DNA of 64,000 bases, taken from Neocallimastix lanati (nom. inval.). Taxonomy: Eukaryota; Neocallimastigomycota; Neocallimastigomycetes; Neocallimastigales; Neocallimastigaceae. The notes under the pieces were generated by a model. It saw nothing but the letters and a program-made list of their open reading frames with translations. It ran no database searches and was not told where the DNA came from. A program made the translations under genes and the position numbers. The stretch is taken from assembly GCA_016946835.1 (NCBI GenBank), contig JACVTC010000075.1:537501-601500 (forward strand), written 5' to 3'. This document shows positions 28,320 through 57,689 of the stretch, piece by piece. Position 1 is the first letter of the stretch. Each line of letters begins with the position of its first letter.

Positions 28320-29639
28320 AATTTTAATATAACACAAAATTTATGTAATAAATTTTATGTTTACATTAATTTTTTATGCTCTAGCATAATTTTATGTCTT
28401 TACATAATTTTAATTTTATCACGTTATTTTTGATCACGTTTAATTTATGTAACGAAATTGCAAATGATTTATTGATTTATTTTTATGTAATTATTAATAA
28501 AATAATTTATTAATAATTAAAGTTTTTATTTGCTTTTATATTACAATATTTAAAAATATTTAAAAAAATTAATAACAAAATTTATTTATATTTAAATAAA
28601 TTAAATATAAAAAAAATTTTTTTTTCTTTTAAATAAATTAAATATAAAAAAAAATTTATTTATATTTAAATAAATTAAATATAAAAAAAAATTTTTTTCT
28701 TTTAAATAAATTAAATATAAAAAAAAATTTTTTTTTATTATTCTTTTAAGTTTTATTGTTAATATTTTAAAAAAAAAAAAAAAGAAAAAAAATTTTTTTT
28801 TATTATTATATTATACATCATACATCATAATTTTTATTAACCAATTATTTATTAATTATTATTTATTAATAAATACTTTTTTCATTATTTATTCTTTATT
28901 CTTTATTCTTTATTATTATTTGTTATTTGTTATTTATTATTAATTATTTTTTAAAGGAATTTATTTAGTCTTTAATTATATATATATTTATTTATTAATT
29001 TATTGACTAAAGCCATGATTTTTTCTCTAAAGAATAAAATATTATTTTTATATTATTAACTATATATAATTATTTCAGGTGAATAGAGAAACTATTTATA
29101 TGTGAATGATAAATCTAATGATTTACATTTAATTATGTATTAAAATAAATAATGTTAATTTTAAATATTAATGATTTATATTTTTCTATTATTTGATTAT
29201 AAATATAAATTTTTAAGTTTATTTATTTATATTATGTAAAACTTTAATTATAAAGATATAATATATTAATAATCTTTTCATATGTCATTAAAATTTAATC
29301 TTGATTTAAATGGAATTAAAGAAAATAAAAATATATATATAATTGTTCCTGTGATTAAAATAAACTATTTAATGAAGTTTTAGGTAAAGTATTATAAATA
29401 TTAATAATTATTATATGGAATATTTAATAACTATATTAATTTTGTTAATTATAAAATTTATTATTTCTTATTTTTATTAATTAAAAAAATAATTAATATT
29501 TGGAATACAAGCCACATATTAAGGAATGTGGTGCATTTCTCCAATTTTATAATACAAAATTTCAATACGCCATTTATTTTTAAGGCTTGTAAAATTTTTT
29601 GTTAACGCCATAAAAAAAAAAAGCAATTATTTACAAGGA
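28320..29639. other. AT-rich spacer with small repeats
   Basis: Contains alternating AAATAAATTAAATATAAAAAAAA repeats (28580-28735). A small fold-back has TACAAGCC (29506) and GGCTTGTA (29583) ends enclosing GTGGTGCATTTCTCC, which resembles the MULE ends. No gene. Confidence 0.5.
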
Positions 29640-30503
29640 GAATGATTTTGGATTTATTTCAGAAATCAGAAACTTAACATTTCAATATCCTAAGTATCAG
29701 TTGGGATTCTTTTGGATTTCTCGAATTAGATGTGATTTTAAATTCGACATTAGTATTTCCATTAAAAGAAAAATCGTCTCAGAAGATTGCCCTAAATGTT
29801 GCCCTTATGGTGGTGTTAGTGTACCTAGCTTTTCTCACTGGATCTTTACCTGTAAAGAATTGGAATATTACAGAAATAAATATTTACCTTTTCTAGATGA
29901 TCTCTTTTTGAAGTTTGCATTGATAATTGAACAAAAATCCTTGGATGTTTCTTTAGATTCAGAAAAGGATAATGATAATAATATTTATTATTATATATTG
30001 AGTGCACTTCTTGGTGGGCGTTCAATATATTCAAAAATTAAAGTTAATGATGGGGAACAAAGACAATTAGTTGACAATATTTTTAAACAAAGTTCAACAT
30101 CGTCAACTGTTCCGTATTTTGTGGGGATTGCGGAGTTTCTAACAAACGTAATACCATTAATTTGTCGATCTTTTAGTTTGATAATGAAATGGTATTCCGT
30201 TGAATCTACCGTTACCAAGAGCGTCGACGTCGAAATGATAAGGCATGGATTTTCACTACCAGATACAGATTCGATTGATAACACTAATACTGAAATTATT
30301 ACTCGCAATAATGGACGTGGTGTTATTATCGAGGAATGGGAAAAGTTAGAGGCTATTGCTTCTAACGCACTTTTATAATTTTATAATATATAATATTTTA
30401 TTTCATGTATTTTATTATTTTTTTCTTTAAAATCATGTAATTTTATTATTATTATAAATTAAATAAAGTTATTCTCTAAGTCTAAAAAAAAAAAAAAAAA
30501 AAA
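29640..30503 (+). mobile_element. 5'-truncated LINE 3' end
   Basis: An open frame (29640-30378) encodes the C-terminal part of a LINE ORF2. A zinc-binding CCHC-like motif (CPKC, then SHWIFTC) after the RT region and an Arg/Lys-rich segment match the C-termini of L1/Tad-like proteins. It has a stop at 30376-30378, a short AT-rich 3' UTR with AATAAAG, and a 20-base poly(A) tail at 30484-30503. The reading frame is intact here, in contrast to the LINE at 22200. The tool-style start TTG at 29701 is not a real start; this is only the tail end of a longer protein. Confidence 0.65.
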
Positions 30504-31103
30504 TGTTCAATAATTATTAATAAAATTTATGCTTATAAAAAAAGTTTTTTTTTTTTATCTATTTTATTATTTAAATATCTATTTATTTTTGAGAGTCAAC
30601 GTTAAAAATGCAGTAAGACAAGCTAGCAGGGTCAATACCTCTGAAGTAGAAAACCATAATTTCTTTCAGACAGTCAATTCAAACCCTAATCCGGAATAAG
30701 AATTCTTTTTGAAAAGAAATCTTTTAATGTGGAAGTGAGGTTCGTTATATATGAACTTTTTTCTGAATTTATTTATATACTTTATTTTGAATATAACTTT
30801 TATTTTGCATTACTATTTTAGAAGAATATAAAACATACATGTGTAGTAACATATTTGTATATTAAATAATAATTATTAAATATTAAATTTATATTTTTTT
30901 GATAATTATTTTATTTTATTTTATTTCAATATGCATTATTAGCATTATTATAATTAAAATAATTATAATACTTTAATTCATATAAAATTTATATAGTTAT
31001 ATATATTAGAATATATAAATTAAAAAAGATTTAAAAAAATTTTTTTTTATATTTTTTTATATTTTACTTTATTTCATTTTCTTTCATTTTTTTTATTTAA
31101 TTA
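30504..31103 (+). repeat. 600-bp duplicated segment, copy 1
   Basis: Nearly identical over about 600 bases to 38340-38938 in the same orientation. It includes a less AT-rich core (30590-30750; GCAGTAAGACAAGCTAGCAG, CAATACCTCTGAAGTAG, CAAACCCTAATCC). It starts after the LINE poly(A) tail and ends where the MULE at 31104 begins. No coding frame is seen; its identity is unknown. Confidence 0.85.
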
Positions 31104-31559
31104 GGGGAGGTTGCATTACGCCAATTTTTCACGTGATACATATAAATATGTGGCTATATTATGCTACGTAATATTATTTTATTGTATTATTTTGTTATTT
31201 CAAATTTTAAATTAATTATTAAGTGAATAATTAAATAAATCATATAATTTTAGATTTTATGATTTTAATTTTTTTATTTAAATAAAAAAATTATATAAAA
31301 ATATAAATGTTATTAAAAATATAAATATTATTAATAATAATTATTTTATTTAAATGTTATTAAAAAAAAATAATAATTATAATGATAAAATTATTAATTA
31401 TAGAGACGTATTTGAATATTTATTTAAACTGTATAAATTTAATAAGCTTTATAAATTAAATTTTTGAATGACAGAATTATGATTATTTCGTTTAGTTATT
31501 ACTCATTTTTTAATTATTTATTATAAAATAATATTTATATTATATTATTTAAATCAGTT

Positions 31560-32562
31560 AAACAATCAAACCACAAATTAATAGTATTATTTCTATCACA
31601 TTTAGTATCAATTAACTTGGTTTCAATATTTTTGTAGCGTTCAATTAAGAAACTGATTTCATTAGCTTTATTTATTTTTCTTTTTTTTTATTTTCCAAAT
31701 TCCTCTTATTTTTCTTTGATAGTCATAATATGGTAAATGTTCAAGTTCATTTAATTTATCTATTAATTCATAATAAGATGGTATTGCTGGAAATAAATTA
31801 TTTAAATAACAATTGATTCTGCAATTATAATATTATTGTTACATGTATTAACATTTTTTTTTAATTTTTTAAATATTTTATATGTTTCTTGTTCTTTATT
31901 TTGTAATATTGCAAAAGAAGTAGTGTAAAAACTATCTCTAATTCTTTAGCGTAAGTTCTTGTAATAAATATTTGATAACTAAATTTATGGGCAATAAAAA
32001 ATGTACCATCAACAAATATATAATCATTATATTCCCTAAATAATTTTACTTGAAAAGGAGATTGAAAAATTATTAAATTAATATTTTTTGAATATCATAA
32101 AATTTTCACCTCACTTTGTTTTATAATATTTAGATTCATTAGGAATTTCAGTAAATGTTGTTACATTGAATGGTAGTTTTTATTTAAATTTCTTGACATT
32201 TGGGATTTAATTGAATTATATTCTGGACATATAAATCTCATTTCTTTAGAAATTTTATTATATAGGGGTTTTATTTTTATACCATAAGGAATTGAACTTT
32301 TTCAATTCCATCTTTAATTTTATGTTTCATTATAGATAGAGATACATCGTATTCTTTTTCAGGATAATTATGTGAACTATCATATTTTAAGATTTCTTTC
32401 TTATCATTTAAAATAATAAATGATTTATATTTATTACTGTACATAAACTTTTGAATTATCTTTTCTTATATATGAAAAATTAAATTTATATTTTTTATTA
32501 ATAATAATTTATTTTTTTCCTTTGTTAGACTCACTTATATCAATAATAAGATTTTTTTCCAT
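31560..32562 (-). pseudogene. MULE transposase relic (FLYWCH zinc finger), left arm
   Basis: Begins with ATG at 32562-32560 (MEKNLIIDISESNKGK). It continues in broken frames through a FLYWCH-like zinc finger (SHNYPEK where HNH is usual), the MULE segment with VDGTFFIA-type catalytic Asp region and SYQIFITRTYAKE, and a tail ending near 31560 (SFLIERYKNIETK, INLWFDCLTDLN). Several frameshifts and stops are present. A closely similar copy lies at 62470-63539. Confidence 0.6.
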
Positions 32563-32699
32563 TTCTATATTTTTATAAATATTTTTTAATTATATAATTA
32601 AAATTATTATATTAATTATCCGTTATTATTCTAAATACTAATTTTGAAATATTAGTTTTTCAATTATTTGTAAAAAAAAAGATAAATAAATAAAGAATG

Positions 32700-33115
32700 C
32701 AATAGTAAGTACAAGTGTACAAAATAAAATAAAATAAAATAAATAGTTGAAATATAAATATAAAGTACAGATTAAATAAAATAAAATAAAATAAAATAAA
32801 ATAAATAGTAGAATATAAATATAAGTACATATTGAATAAAATAAAATAAAATAAAATAAAATAAATAGTAGAATATAAATATAAATTACAGATTGAATAA
32901 AATAAAATAAAATAAAATAAATAGTAGAATATAAATATAAGTACATATTGAATAAAATAAAAAAAAATAAAATAAAATAAAATAAAATAAAATAAAACAA
33001 ATATTGGATGTAATAATATAAAAGTAAAAGTATATAAAATAAAATAAAATAAAACAAATATTGGATGTAATAATATAAAAGTAAAAGTATATAAAATAAA
33101 ATAAAATAAAATAAA
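32700..33115. repeat. Minisatellite of (AAAAT)n plus TAGTAGAATATAAATATAAG, about 54-bp unit
   Basis: Repeated blocks of AAATAAAATAAAATAAATAG, then TAGAATATAAATATAAGTACA and GATTGAAT. The same unit is found at 63690-64000, inverted at 33395-33500, and once at 59238-59275, so it belongs to the MULE family. Confidence 0.85.
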
Positions 33116-33645
33116 AATCTATTATTATTTTTTATTAAAGAATATTAAAGATCAATGTTTTCAAAATGAAAATTTTTTATATTTTTATTATATTCAATTA
33201 ATGATGTAATTTAATATATAAAACAATATTATTGATTGTTAATAATCTCATTAAATATAAATGATTTTTTTGCTTTCTAACATATGTATTTAAATAAAAC
33301 ATTTTATTTTAAAAATAAATTGTCTTTAATATTTTTTAATAAAGGATAATAATAAATATTTATTTTATTTTATATACCTATACTTTTATATTATTACATT
33401 CAATATTAATTTTATTTTATTTTATTTTATTCAATCTGTACTTTATATTTATATTTCAACTATTTATTTTATTTTATTTTATTTTATATACTTGTACTTA
33501 TATTATTACATTCTTTATTTATTTATTTATTTTTTTTACAAATAATTGAAAAACTAATTTTTCAAAATTAATATTAAGAATAATATTGGATAATTAAAAT
33601 AATAATTTTAATTATATAATTAAAAAATATTTTTAAAATATAGAT

Positions 33646-34385
33646 ATGGAAGAAAATCTAATTATTGATGTAAGTGAGTCTAACAAAAGAAAAGAGCAAA
33701 TTATTATTAATTATAAATATAAATTTAATTTTTAATATATAAGAAAAGATAATTCCAAAGTTTATAAATGTACCGAATATAAAAAAAATAAATAAATGTA
33801 AATCTTTTATTATTTTAAATGATAAGAAAGAAATCTTAAAATATGATAGTTCACATAATTATCCTGAAAAAATATACAATGTATCTCTATTAATAATGAA
33901 ACATAAAATTAAAGTTGGAATTGAAAAAAGTTCAATTCCTTTTAGTATAAAAATAAAACCCCTATATAATATAATTTTTTAAGAAATAGGACTTATAAGT
34001 CTAGAATATAATTCAATTAAATCCCAAATATCAAGAAATTTAAATAAAAAACAACCATCCAATGTAACAACATTTGCTGAAATTCCTAATGAATCTAAAT
34101 ATTATAAAACAAAGTGAGGTGAAAATTTTATGATATTCAAAAATTCTAATTTAATAATTTTTCAATCCCCTTTTCAAGTAAAATTATTTAGGGAATATAA
34201 TGATGATATAATTGTTGATGGTAAATTTTTTATTGCCCCTATATTTAGTTACCAAATATTTATTACAAGAACTTATGCTAAAGAATTTAATAGTTTTTAC
34301 ACTACTTCTTTTGCAATATTAAAAAAAAAAGATCAAGAATCATTAAAAATATTATTTGAAAAATTAAAAAAAAAAAAATGCTAAT
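33646..34385 (+). pseudogene. MULE transposase relic (FLYWCH zinc finger), right arm
   Basis: ATG at 33646 (MEENLIIDVSESNKRK) is followed by broken frames: DNSKVYKCTEYK and CKSFIILNDKK of a FLYWCH finger, then an open piece 34130-34384 with DIIVDGKFFIAPIF and SYQIFITRTYAKEFNS, which is the MULE transposase core with its first catalytic Asp. The C-terminal part present in the left arm is deleted. It is not functional. Confidence 0.65.
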
Positions 34386-34544
34386 ACATGTAGTAATAAA
34401 TGAATAAATAATAATTAAATAAATATTTTATTTTAATGTTTTAAATATTATATTCATAAATAAAAATTTATAAAACATAATATAAGCCACGTTCTGAAAT
34501 GAAAATTTATGTAAAAATTTAAAGCCACATTCCAAAATACACCC

Positions 34545-35399
34545 TTGTAAGAATATTATAAAATCATATGATTTAAATTTGATTTATGACATTAATTTAT
34601 ATTTGAATAATAAAATTTAATTTATATTAATCAAAGTTTGAATATTATGTATTTTATATCTTAAATAAATAAAAATTATGATTATTATTATATTGATATA
34701 TAAAGATATATAACAAATTGGTGTAACACCATATTTATATTTAATAATAATTTTTAACAATTTAATTTATATTATTATTTTTATTAATAATAAAATTTTG
34801 GAAACAATTTCTTAATCATATATTAATTGATATTCACCAATTTTAATATTATTAACTATTGTTAACTATAATATTAAATATATTTAATTATACAATTAAT
34901 TTCTTCTTAAAATATTATGTATTAATATTCATATTTATATTAAAATATTATGTATTAATATTCTTATTTATCTTAAAATATTATGCATTAATATTCTTAT
35001 TTATCTTAAAATATTATTCATTAATATTTTTATTTATCTTAAAATATTATGTATTAATATTTTTATTTATCTTAAAATATTATGATAATTAATATTTATA
35101 AATAATTAATATATTTTTTTTTTATTATATATAAATTAAAAAAAAAAATTTTTTTTTTTATATAAATAAAAGAAAAAATACTACAAAAAAAATTTTTTTA
35201 AAACATAAAAAAATAAAAAAAAAAAAATTTTTTTAAATATTATGTTATGAAGTTCTGGAAATTTCAAAACAGAAATATTATAAGAATAAAAGAAGAAAAA
35301 TAAAATATAAAACAAATAATATAATATAAAAAGGAAAGAAAGAAATAAAATATAATAAAAGTATAATAATAATAATTAAAAAAAAAAAAAAATATTGCA
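34545..35399. other. AT-rich spacer with a 33-bp minisatellite
   Basis: 34905-35090 holds about six copies of a 33-base unit (AAAATATTATGTATTAATAT then TCTTATTTATCTT). The rest is A/T runs leading to the dockerin gene. No other feature. Confidence 0.75.
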
Positions 35400-37389
35400 A
35401 TGAAATCCTATTTATTTTTATTTTTTACAGTATTGGCTGTAATTATTAATTATACATATGCTGAAGACAAGGAAATATGTGATCTTTCTGTTGTGTACGT
35501 ATATAATAAATTAAATATTAATAATATATAATTTAATAAAATTATTAATTTATATGATTATTATATTATTATTTTTTTTTTAATAATTAATTTATATTCC
35601 ATTATTATTTAGTTCAAAATGTTGTTCTACTTGTACAGAAATAAAATTTCAAGACTATGGGGTAGAAGATAACGAATGGTGTAGTAAGTATTACAATATT
35701 TTTTTTTATATAATATATATATATATTTAATATTTTATTCTTAATATATATAAATATTTATATATCTTTTATATTTAATAATATATATAAATATTCATAT
35801 ATTTTTTATTTTTAATAAAATAATTCAAAGAAAATTAATTTTTTTTTTTTTTTTTTTTTATTTTTATACATAATTTCATAATGTTACTAGGTATTCCATA
35901 TTCTTGTGATGAAAATATTAAATATGATGTAATTATAGATCTTGAAAAAGAAAAAGGGAATATTCCATATAATTTGAGAAGATTCACCAGTCTTTTATAT
36001 TCCACTAAATATTCTATAAATATCAAGGTGGATCCATCTTCGGAGTATGAATGGGACTATTATATTTCAAACACAGAAATTATTAATTTTGTATCTAAAA
36101 ATTTCACTGATAATGGAACCATTGAAAGATTTTTATTTGAAGGTAATAATGTTGGAGATGCATATGTTTATTTTAGTCTTCATTCATTAGTTGATGGAAA
36201 AGACCACATTCAAGCCACTTTAACTTATTCTTTTAGTGTTAAAAAAAGAGATAGGGTTAACTTACCAACTATAGAATATAAAAAAGAAAAGGAAATTGTT
36301 ATTGAAGAAGGTACAACCTATAAACTTGGAAAATTTGAAGAATCTGGTGTACCCGGATGGTCAATTATTGTTGCAAATAATACAGTAATTCAAAGTAAAG
36401 ATATTTATAATAAAAATTATCCTGATATTATAAAATCCCCTTTAGATCGTAAAGGTTATGGTTGGATAACATTGATCGAAGGAAAAAATGTTGGAACATC
36501 AAAACTCTATACCATTTATTATCCATATTTAGCACCATACCGCATAGTTGAATATTCCTTTAAAGTAGTTTCAGCTGAAGATAAATGTTTCACCTCTATT
36601 AACAATTTAGGTTATCCATGTTGTGAAGGTTGTGAAATTCTGTATACAGATGATGATGGTGATTGGGGGGTTGAAAATGAAGATTGGTGTGGCATTCCAT
36701 ATCATTGTACTACTGATATCAATATTGATAAAAAATTAACTGTTAATCAATATTCTTCAATTGATTTACCTATTGAACATGGAGGAAACACTACATTTAA
36801 TTTCTATAATTCGGATATCGTTCAAGATATATATTGGGATTCTAATCATGTGAGTATTGCCGGTATAAAACCTGGTAAATCAATTATTTTAAAGTCTGTT
36901 AATGAAAAATTTGAAAATTATGAAATAACTGTTACCGAAAGTGATGAAATTTCTATTGAAAAAACATTTCATATAAAACCTAACACAGTTAAAAGTTTAA
37001 CTTTATCCAGTGATATGGCAAATGATTATAAATGGAGATATGAAATTGAAAATCCAAAAATTATTGAAATTGTTCAATATATTGGAGGATATTATGAGAC
37101 ATATGGTAATTATACTTATAAAATTACTAGTACCTCAACTGGAACTACTTACATTGATTTCATTTACAGTCAAAAAAATAAAGGCGATCTCCTAAAACAA
37201 CGTTATATTATTGTTGTTGATGAGAAAGGTGGAGATGAAGATATAAATGAAATTAACTTCAGGAATTGTTGGTCACACAGATACGGTTATCCTTGTTGTA
37301 CTAAAACAAATGAAGTATTGTATAGTGATTCGGATGGTGATTGGGGTATAGAAAATGGTGAATGGTGTGGTGTTGCTAGAAGTTGCTAG
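35400..37389 (+). CDS. Secreted triple-dockerin protein with chagasin-like inhibitor domains
   Basis: A three-exon model keeps the frame: 35400-35494, 35613-35683 and 35891-37389 (introns GTACGT...TTTAG, 118 bp, and GTAAGT...ACTAG, 207 bp), giving 554 residues. A signal peptide covers residues 1-22. Fungal dockerins (CBM10-like, with CC-x2-C, a D-x-DG-x-WG-x-EN core and WCG/S-I) are at about 27-61, 286-329 and 514-554; the first is split by intron 2. Between them lie beta-rich segments at about 68-174, 183-283, 337-410 and 411-501. Three of these resemble chagasin (MEROPS I42): a Y-x-W after a flexible turn ([25 protein letters not shown]), a Gly-rich DE loop and an FG-loop region before the last strand. 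Dockerins attach proteins to the extracellular cellulosome, so a cysteine-protease inhibitor guarding that complex is a reasonable inference. The dockerin call is firm; the chagasin call is by motif only. Confidence 0.8.
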
Positions 37390-38339
37390 AAGATATGTTA
37401 ATATTGATTAGGTTTTTTTATCAAAAAAAAAAAAAAATAATTATAAAATAAAATAAATAATTAAATTTATCATTATTGTTTTTCTTCTAGGAAAATAATT
37501 AATAATATAATTTATCATTATTATTTTTTTATTATTTTTCTTCAAATAAAATAATAAAAAAAAAAAAAAAATAAAAAATTATTATTAATCAAAAAATATA
37601 TATATTTATTATATATCCAGAACAAAAATAAAGAAATTATTTATAAAAAATTATAATATAAATATATATATATTAATTATAATATTAAATAATAATAATA
37701 ATAATAATAGTAATATGTATATATAAAATTAATATTGTTTTTTTTTTATAACTTTTTTTTAAAGTTTATATACAAATAATCAAATAATATGATTAATATA
37801 TTAATAAATAACCAAAATTACTCAAAGAATAGTTTAAATAATAATAATTTTTTTTACAATGAAAAAATTTTACAAATTATATATAATAAATTAAAGAAAT
37901 TATATATAAATTAAAAAAGATTTAAAAAAATTTTTTTTTTTTATATTTTTTTATATTTTATTTTATTTCTTTTTCTTTCATTCTTTTTTTTTTTTTTTTA
38001 TTTATTTAAAATAAAAAAAAAAAAAAAAAAAAAATTATACAAAAATTAATATATACATATAGTAATGATATTTAATTATGGTATTATATATTATATATTA
38101 TAAATAGTTATTGAAAATATTTATAATCATGTTTAATAATTATTAATAAAATTTATGTTTAAAAAAAAAAAAAAAAGTTTTTTTTTTTTTTTATCTATTT
38201 TATTATTTCAATAATTGAAAATATTTATAATCATGTTCAATAATTATTAATAAAATTTATGTTTAAAAAAAAAAAAAAAAAAGTTTTTTTTTTTTGTATC
38301 TATTTTATTATTTCAATAATTGAAAATATTTATAATCAT
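37390..38339. other. AT-rich spacer with a ~100-bp tandem repeat
   Basis: 37905-38000 matches the last 90 bases of the 600-bp duplicated segment. From about 38110 to 38340 a unit of about 100 bases (ATGTTCAATAATTATTAATA, AAATTTATGTTTA, poly(A), poly(T), ATCTATTTTATTATTTCAAT) is repeated, and its last copy leads into the duplicated segment. No gene. Confidence 0.7.
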
Positions 38340-38938
38340 GTTCAATAATTATTAATAAAATTTATGCTTATAAAAAAAGTTTTTTTTTTTTTTTATCTAT
38401 TTTATTATTTAAATATCTATTTATTTCTGAGAGTCAACATTAAAAATGCAGTAAGACAAGCTAGCAGGGTCAATACCTCTGAAGTAGAAAACCATAATTT
38501 CTTTCAGACAGTCAATTCAAACCCTAATCCGAAATAAGAATTCTTTTTGAAAAGAAATCTTTTAATGTGGAAGTGAGGTTCGTTATATATGAACTTTTTT
38601 CTGAATTTATTTATATACTTTATTTTGAATATAACTTTTATTTTGCATTACTATTTTAGAAGAATATAAAACATACATGTGTAGTAACATATTTGTATAT
38701 TAAATAATAATTATTAAATATTAAATTTATATTTTTTTGATAATTATTTTATTTTATTTTATTTCAATATGCATTATTATAATTAAAATAATTATAATAC
38801 TTTAATTCATATAAAATATAGTTATATATATTAGAATATATAAATTAAAAAAGATTTAAAAAATTTTTTTTTATATTTTTTTTATATTTTACTTTATTTC
38901 TTTTTCTTTCATTTTTTTTATTTAATTAATATATTACC
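38340..38938 (+). repeat. 600-bp duplicated segment, copy 2
   Basis: The partner of 30504-31103, with the same core (38430-38570). It differs by a few substitutions and short indels. Here it continues into unique sequence instead of the MULE. Confidence 0.85.
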
Positions 38939-39280
38939 TATTTCTTATAAATAGATTAAATTATTTATATTAGAAATAGAAGACTCTCTTGTAAATTTTA
39001 GGATTTTGAATTATTATTTTAATTGTACGAATATTATAATTTTATTAATAAATTCTACTAAACAACCATTATTTTAAAAAAAACCATTCTTATAAATTAT
39101 TGCACATAAAAGTACCGCATACCATTTACATGTACGTGATTAATTTGATGATTTGCATAAAAATATCTATTAATATAAATAGTGTTAATTTAGTATTTAC
39201 ATAAATATTTGTGATTATATTTTTCTAATATTTAATTATTAATTTGGATTATTTATTTATTAAAAATACAACGACAATAA
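38939..39280. other. AT-rich spacer
   Basis: Nothing recognised. Confidence 0.6.
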
Positions 39281-40470
39281 TAATAATAATAAATAAATAA
39301 TAAATAATAAATAATAAATAATAAATAATAAATAATAAATAATAAATAATAAATAATAAATAATAAATAATAAATAATAAATAATAAATAATAAATAATA
39401 AAATAATAAATAATTGAATAATAAATAATAAATAATAAAAAGAGTATTTATTAATAAATAATAAATAATAAATAATAAATAATAAATAATAAAAAGAGTA
39501 TTTATTAATAAATAATAAATAATAAATAATAAATAATAAATAATAAAAAGAGTATTTATTAATAAATAATAAATAATAAATAATAAATAATAAATAATAA
39601 ATAATAAATAATAAAATAATAAATAATTGAATAATAAATAATAAATAATAAAAAGAGTATTTATTAATAAATAATAAATAATAAATAATAAATAATAAAT
39701 AATAAATAATAAATAATAAATAATAAAATAATAAATAATAAATAATAAATAATAAATAATAAATAATAAATAATAAATAATAAATAATAAATAATAAATA
39801 ATAAATAATAAATAATAAATAATAAATAATAAATAATAAATAATACATAATAAATAATAAATAATAATAAATAATAAATAATAAATAATAAATAATAAAT
39901 AATAAATAATAAATAATAAATAATAAATAATAAATAATAAATAAAAATAATAAATAATAAATAATAAATAATAAATAATAAAATAATAAATAATTGAATA
40001 ATAAATAATAAATAATAAAAAGAGTATTTATTAATAAATAATAAATAATAAATAATAAATAATAAATAATAAAAAGAGTATTTATTAATAAATAATAAAT
40101 AATAAATAATAAATAATAAATAATAAAAAGAGTATTTATTAATAAATAATAAATAATAAATAATAAATAATAAATAATAAATAATAAATAATAAATAATA
40201 AATAATAATAAATAATAATAAATAATAACAAATAATAATATTTAATAATGGATAATAATAATAAATTATAATAATAATGGATAATAATAATAAAAAATAA
40301 TAGTGGATAATAATAAATAATAATAATAATGGGTAATAATAATAATAAATAATAGTGGATAATAATAATAAATAATAATAAATAATAATAATAATGGATA
40401 ATAATAATAATAATAAATAATAGTGGATAATAATAATAAATAATAATAAATAATAATAATGGATAGTAGT
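39281..40470. repeat. AT-rich satellite, locus 3
   Basis: Long runs of AATAAT/ATAAAT with the AAAAAGAGTATTTATTAATA core repeated near 39436, 39494, 39547, 39650, 40018, 40075 and 40130, then a GGATAATAATAATAA variant from 40240. Long open frames across it are artefacts. Confidence 0.9.
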
Positions 40471-43246
<2,776 letters not shown>

Positions 43247-44049
43247 ATTCTTAAAATCATATATTTAAAGGAAAATATTAAAATGGAATTAAATGATTCA
43301 ATACTTTAAAAAAATTTTTTTATAACATATCATAATAATAAATGTAATTCATTTATAATTTCCCTCTTTTTTATTATCTTATTCATTATTAAATGATTTA
43401 TTACTATCTAAAACATTCTAAAACATTTATTAAAATAATATATATTCATATTAGAATATAATTAGGTTTTATATATATATATATATATATAAATATTATG
43501 CAAAATATATATAATATGGAATACCCTTATTTATTATTTTTGAAAATGACTATGTTATATATATTTTTACTAAAATTGAAAAATAATAGCCATTATTTAT
43601 ATAATATTTAATTTATTATATATATATTAATATTTGCATAATTATTTAATTTTTGACATATCAGATAAAAATAATAAAATCAACTAGTTAATGTTTAAAT
43701 TATTAAATATAAAATAAAATAAGATTTAAATAAATAAAATTGGTATAATTAAAAACTATTCTATTAACAAATTTTATTATATATTATTATTTTTATTTAT
43801 TGGGAAGAAAGCTTTTGATGGTTAAATTTATATATATACATATATATATATATATTTTTTTTTATCTAAAAAAAAGAAATTTATTTACTAAATAACATGA
43901 TGATTCTAAATGTAAATACTTTCTATATTTTTTTTTTATTGTATAATTTAAATAATTAATTGCATTAATTATATTTTTTTACTAAATTTTAAATATATAT
44001 AATTTTAATATAAATTATTTAAATGATTTTGATAAAAAAAATTTAATAA
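43247..44049. other. AT-rich intergenic region between convergent genes
   Basis: The 3' ends of FAM72 and of the giant minus-strand gene converge here. Only TA and A/T runs are seen. Confidence 0.6.

Positions 44050-57689
<13,640 letters not shown>

Larger units (their letters stand above)
31104..34544. mobile_element. Palindromic MULE-type DNA transposon with transposase relics
   Basis: Left end GGGGAGGTTGCATTACGCC (31104); right end (34544), read in reverse complement, GGGTGTATTTTGGAATGTGGC-like. Both lead into GTGGCT. The left arm (about 31480-33110) and right arm (about 33360-34400) are inverted copies of one another. Each carries a transposase fragment reading outward from a central spacer, so the element is a head-to-head palindrome. 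No clear target-site duplication was found. Confidence 0.65.

Noticed and set aside
32638-33057. 139-codon minus-strand open frame
   Set aside because: Translation of the AAAAT minisatellite of the MULE.
39249-39848. 199-codon minus-strand frame of Tyr, Leu, Phe and Ile
   Set aside because: Translation of the AATAAT satellite; no domain or sensible start.
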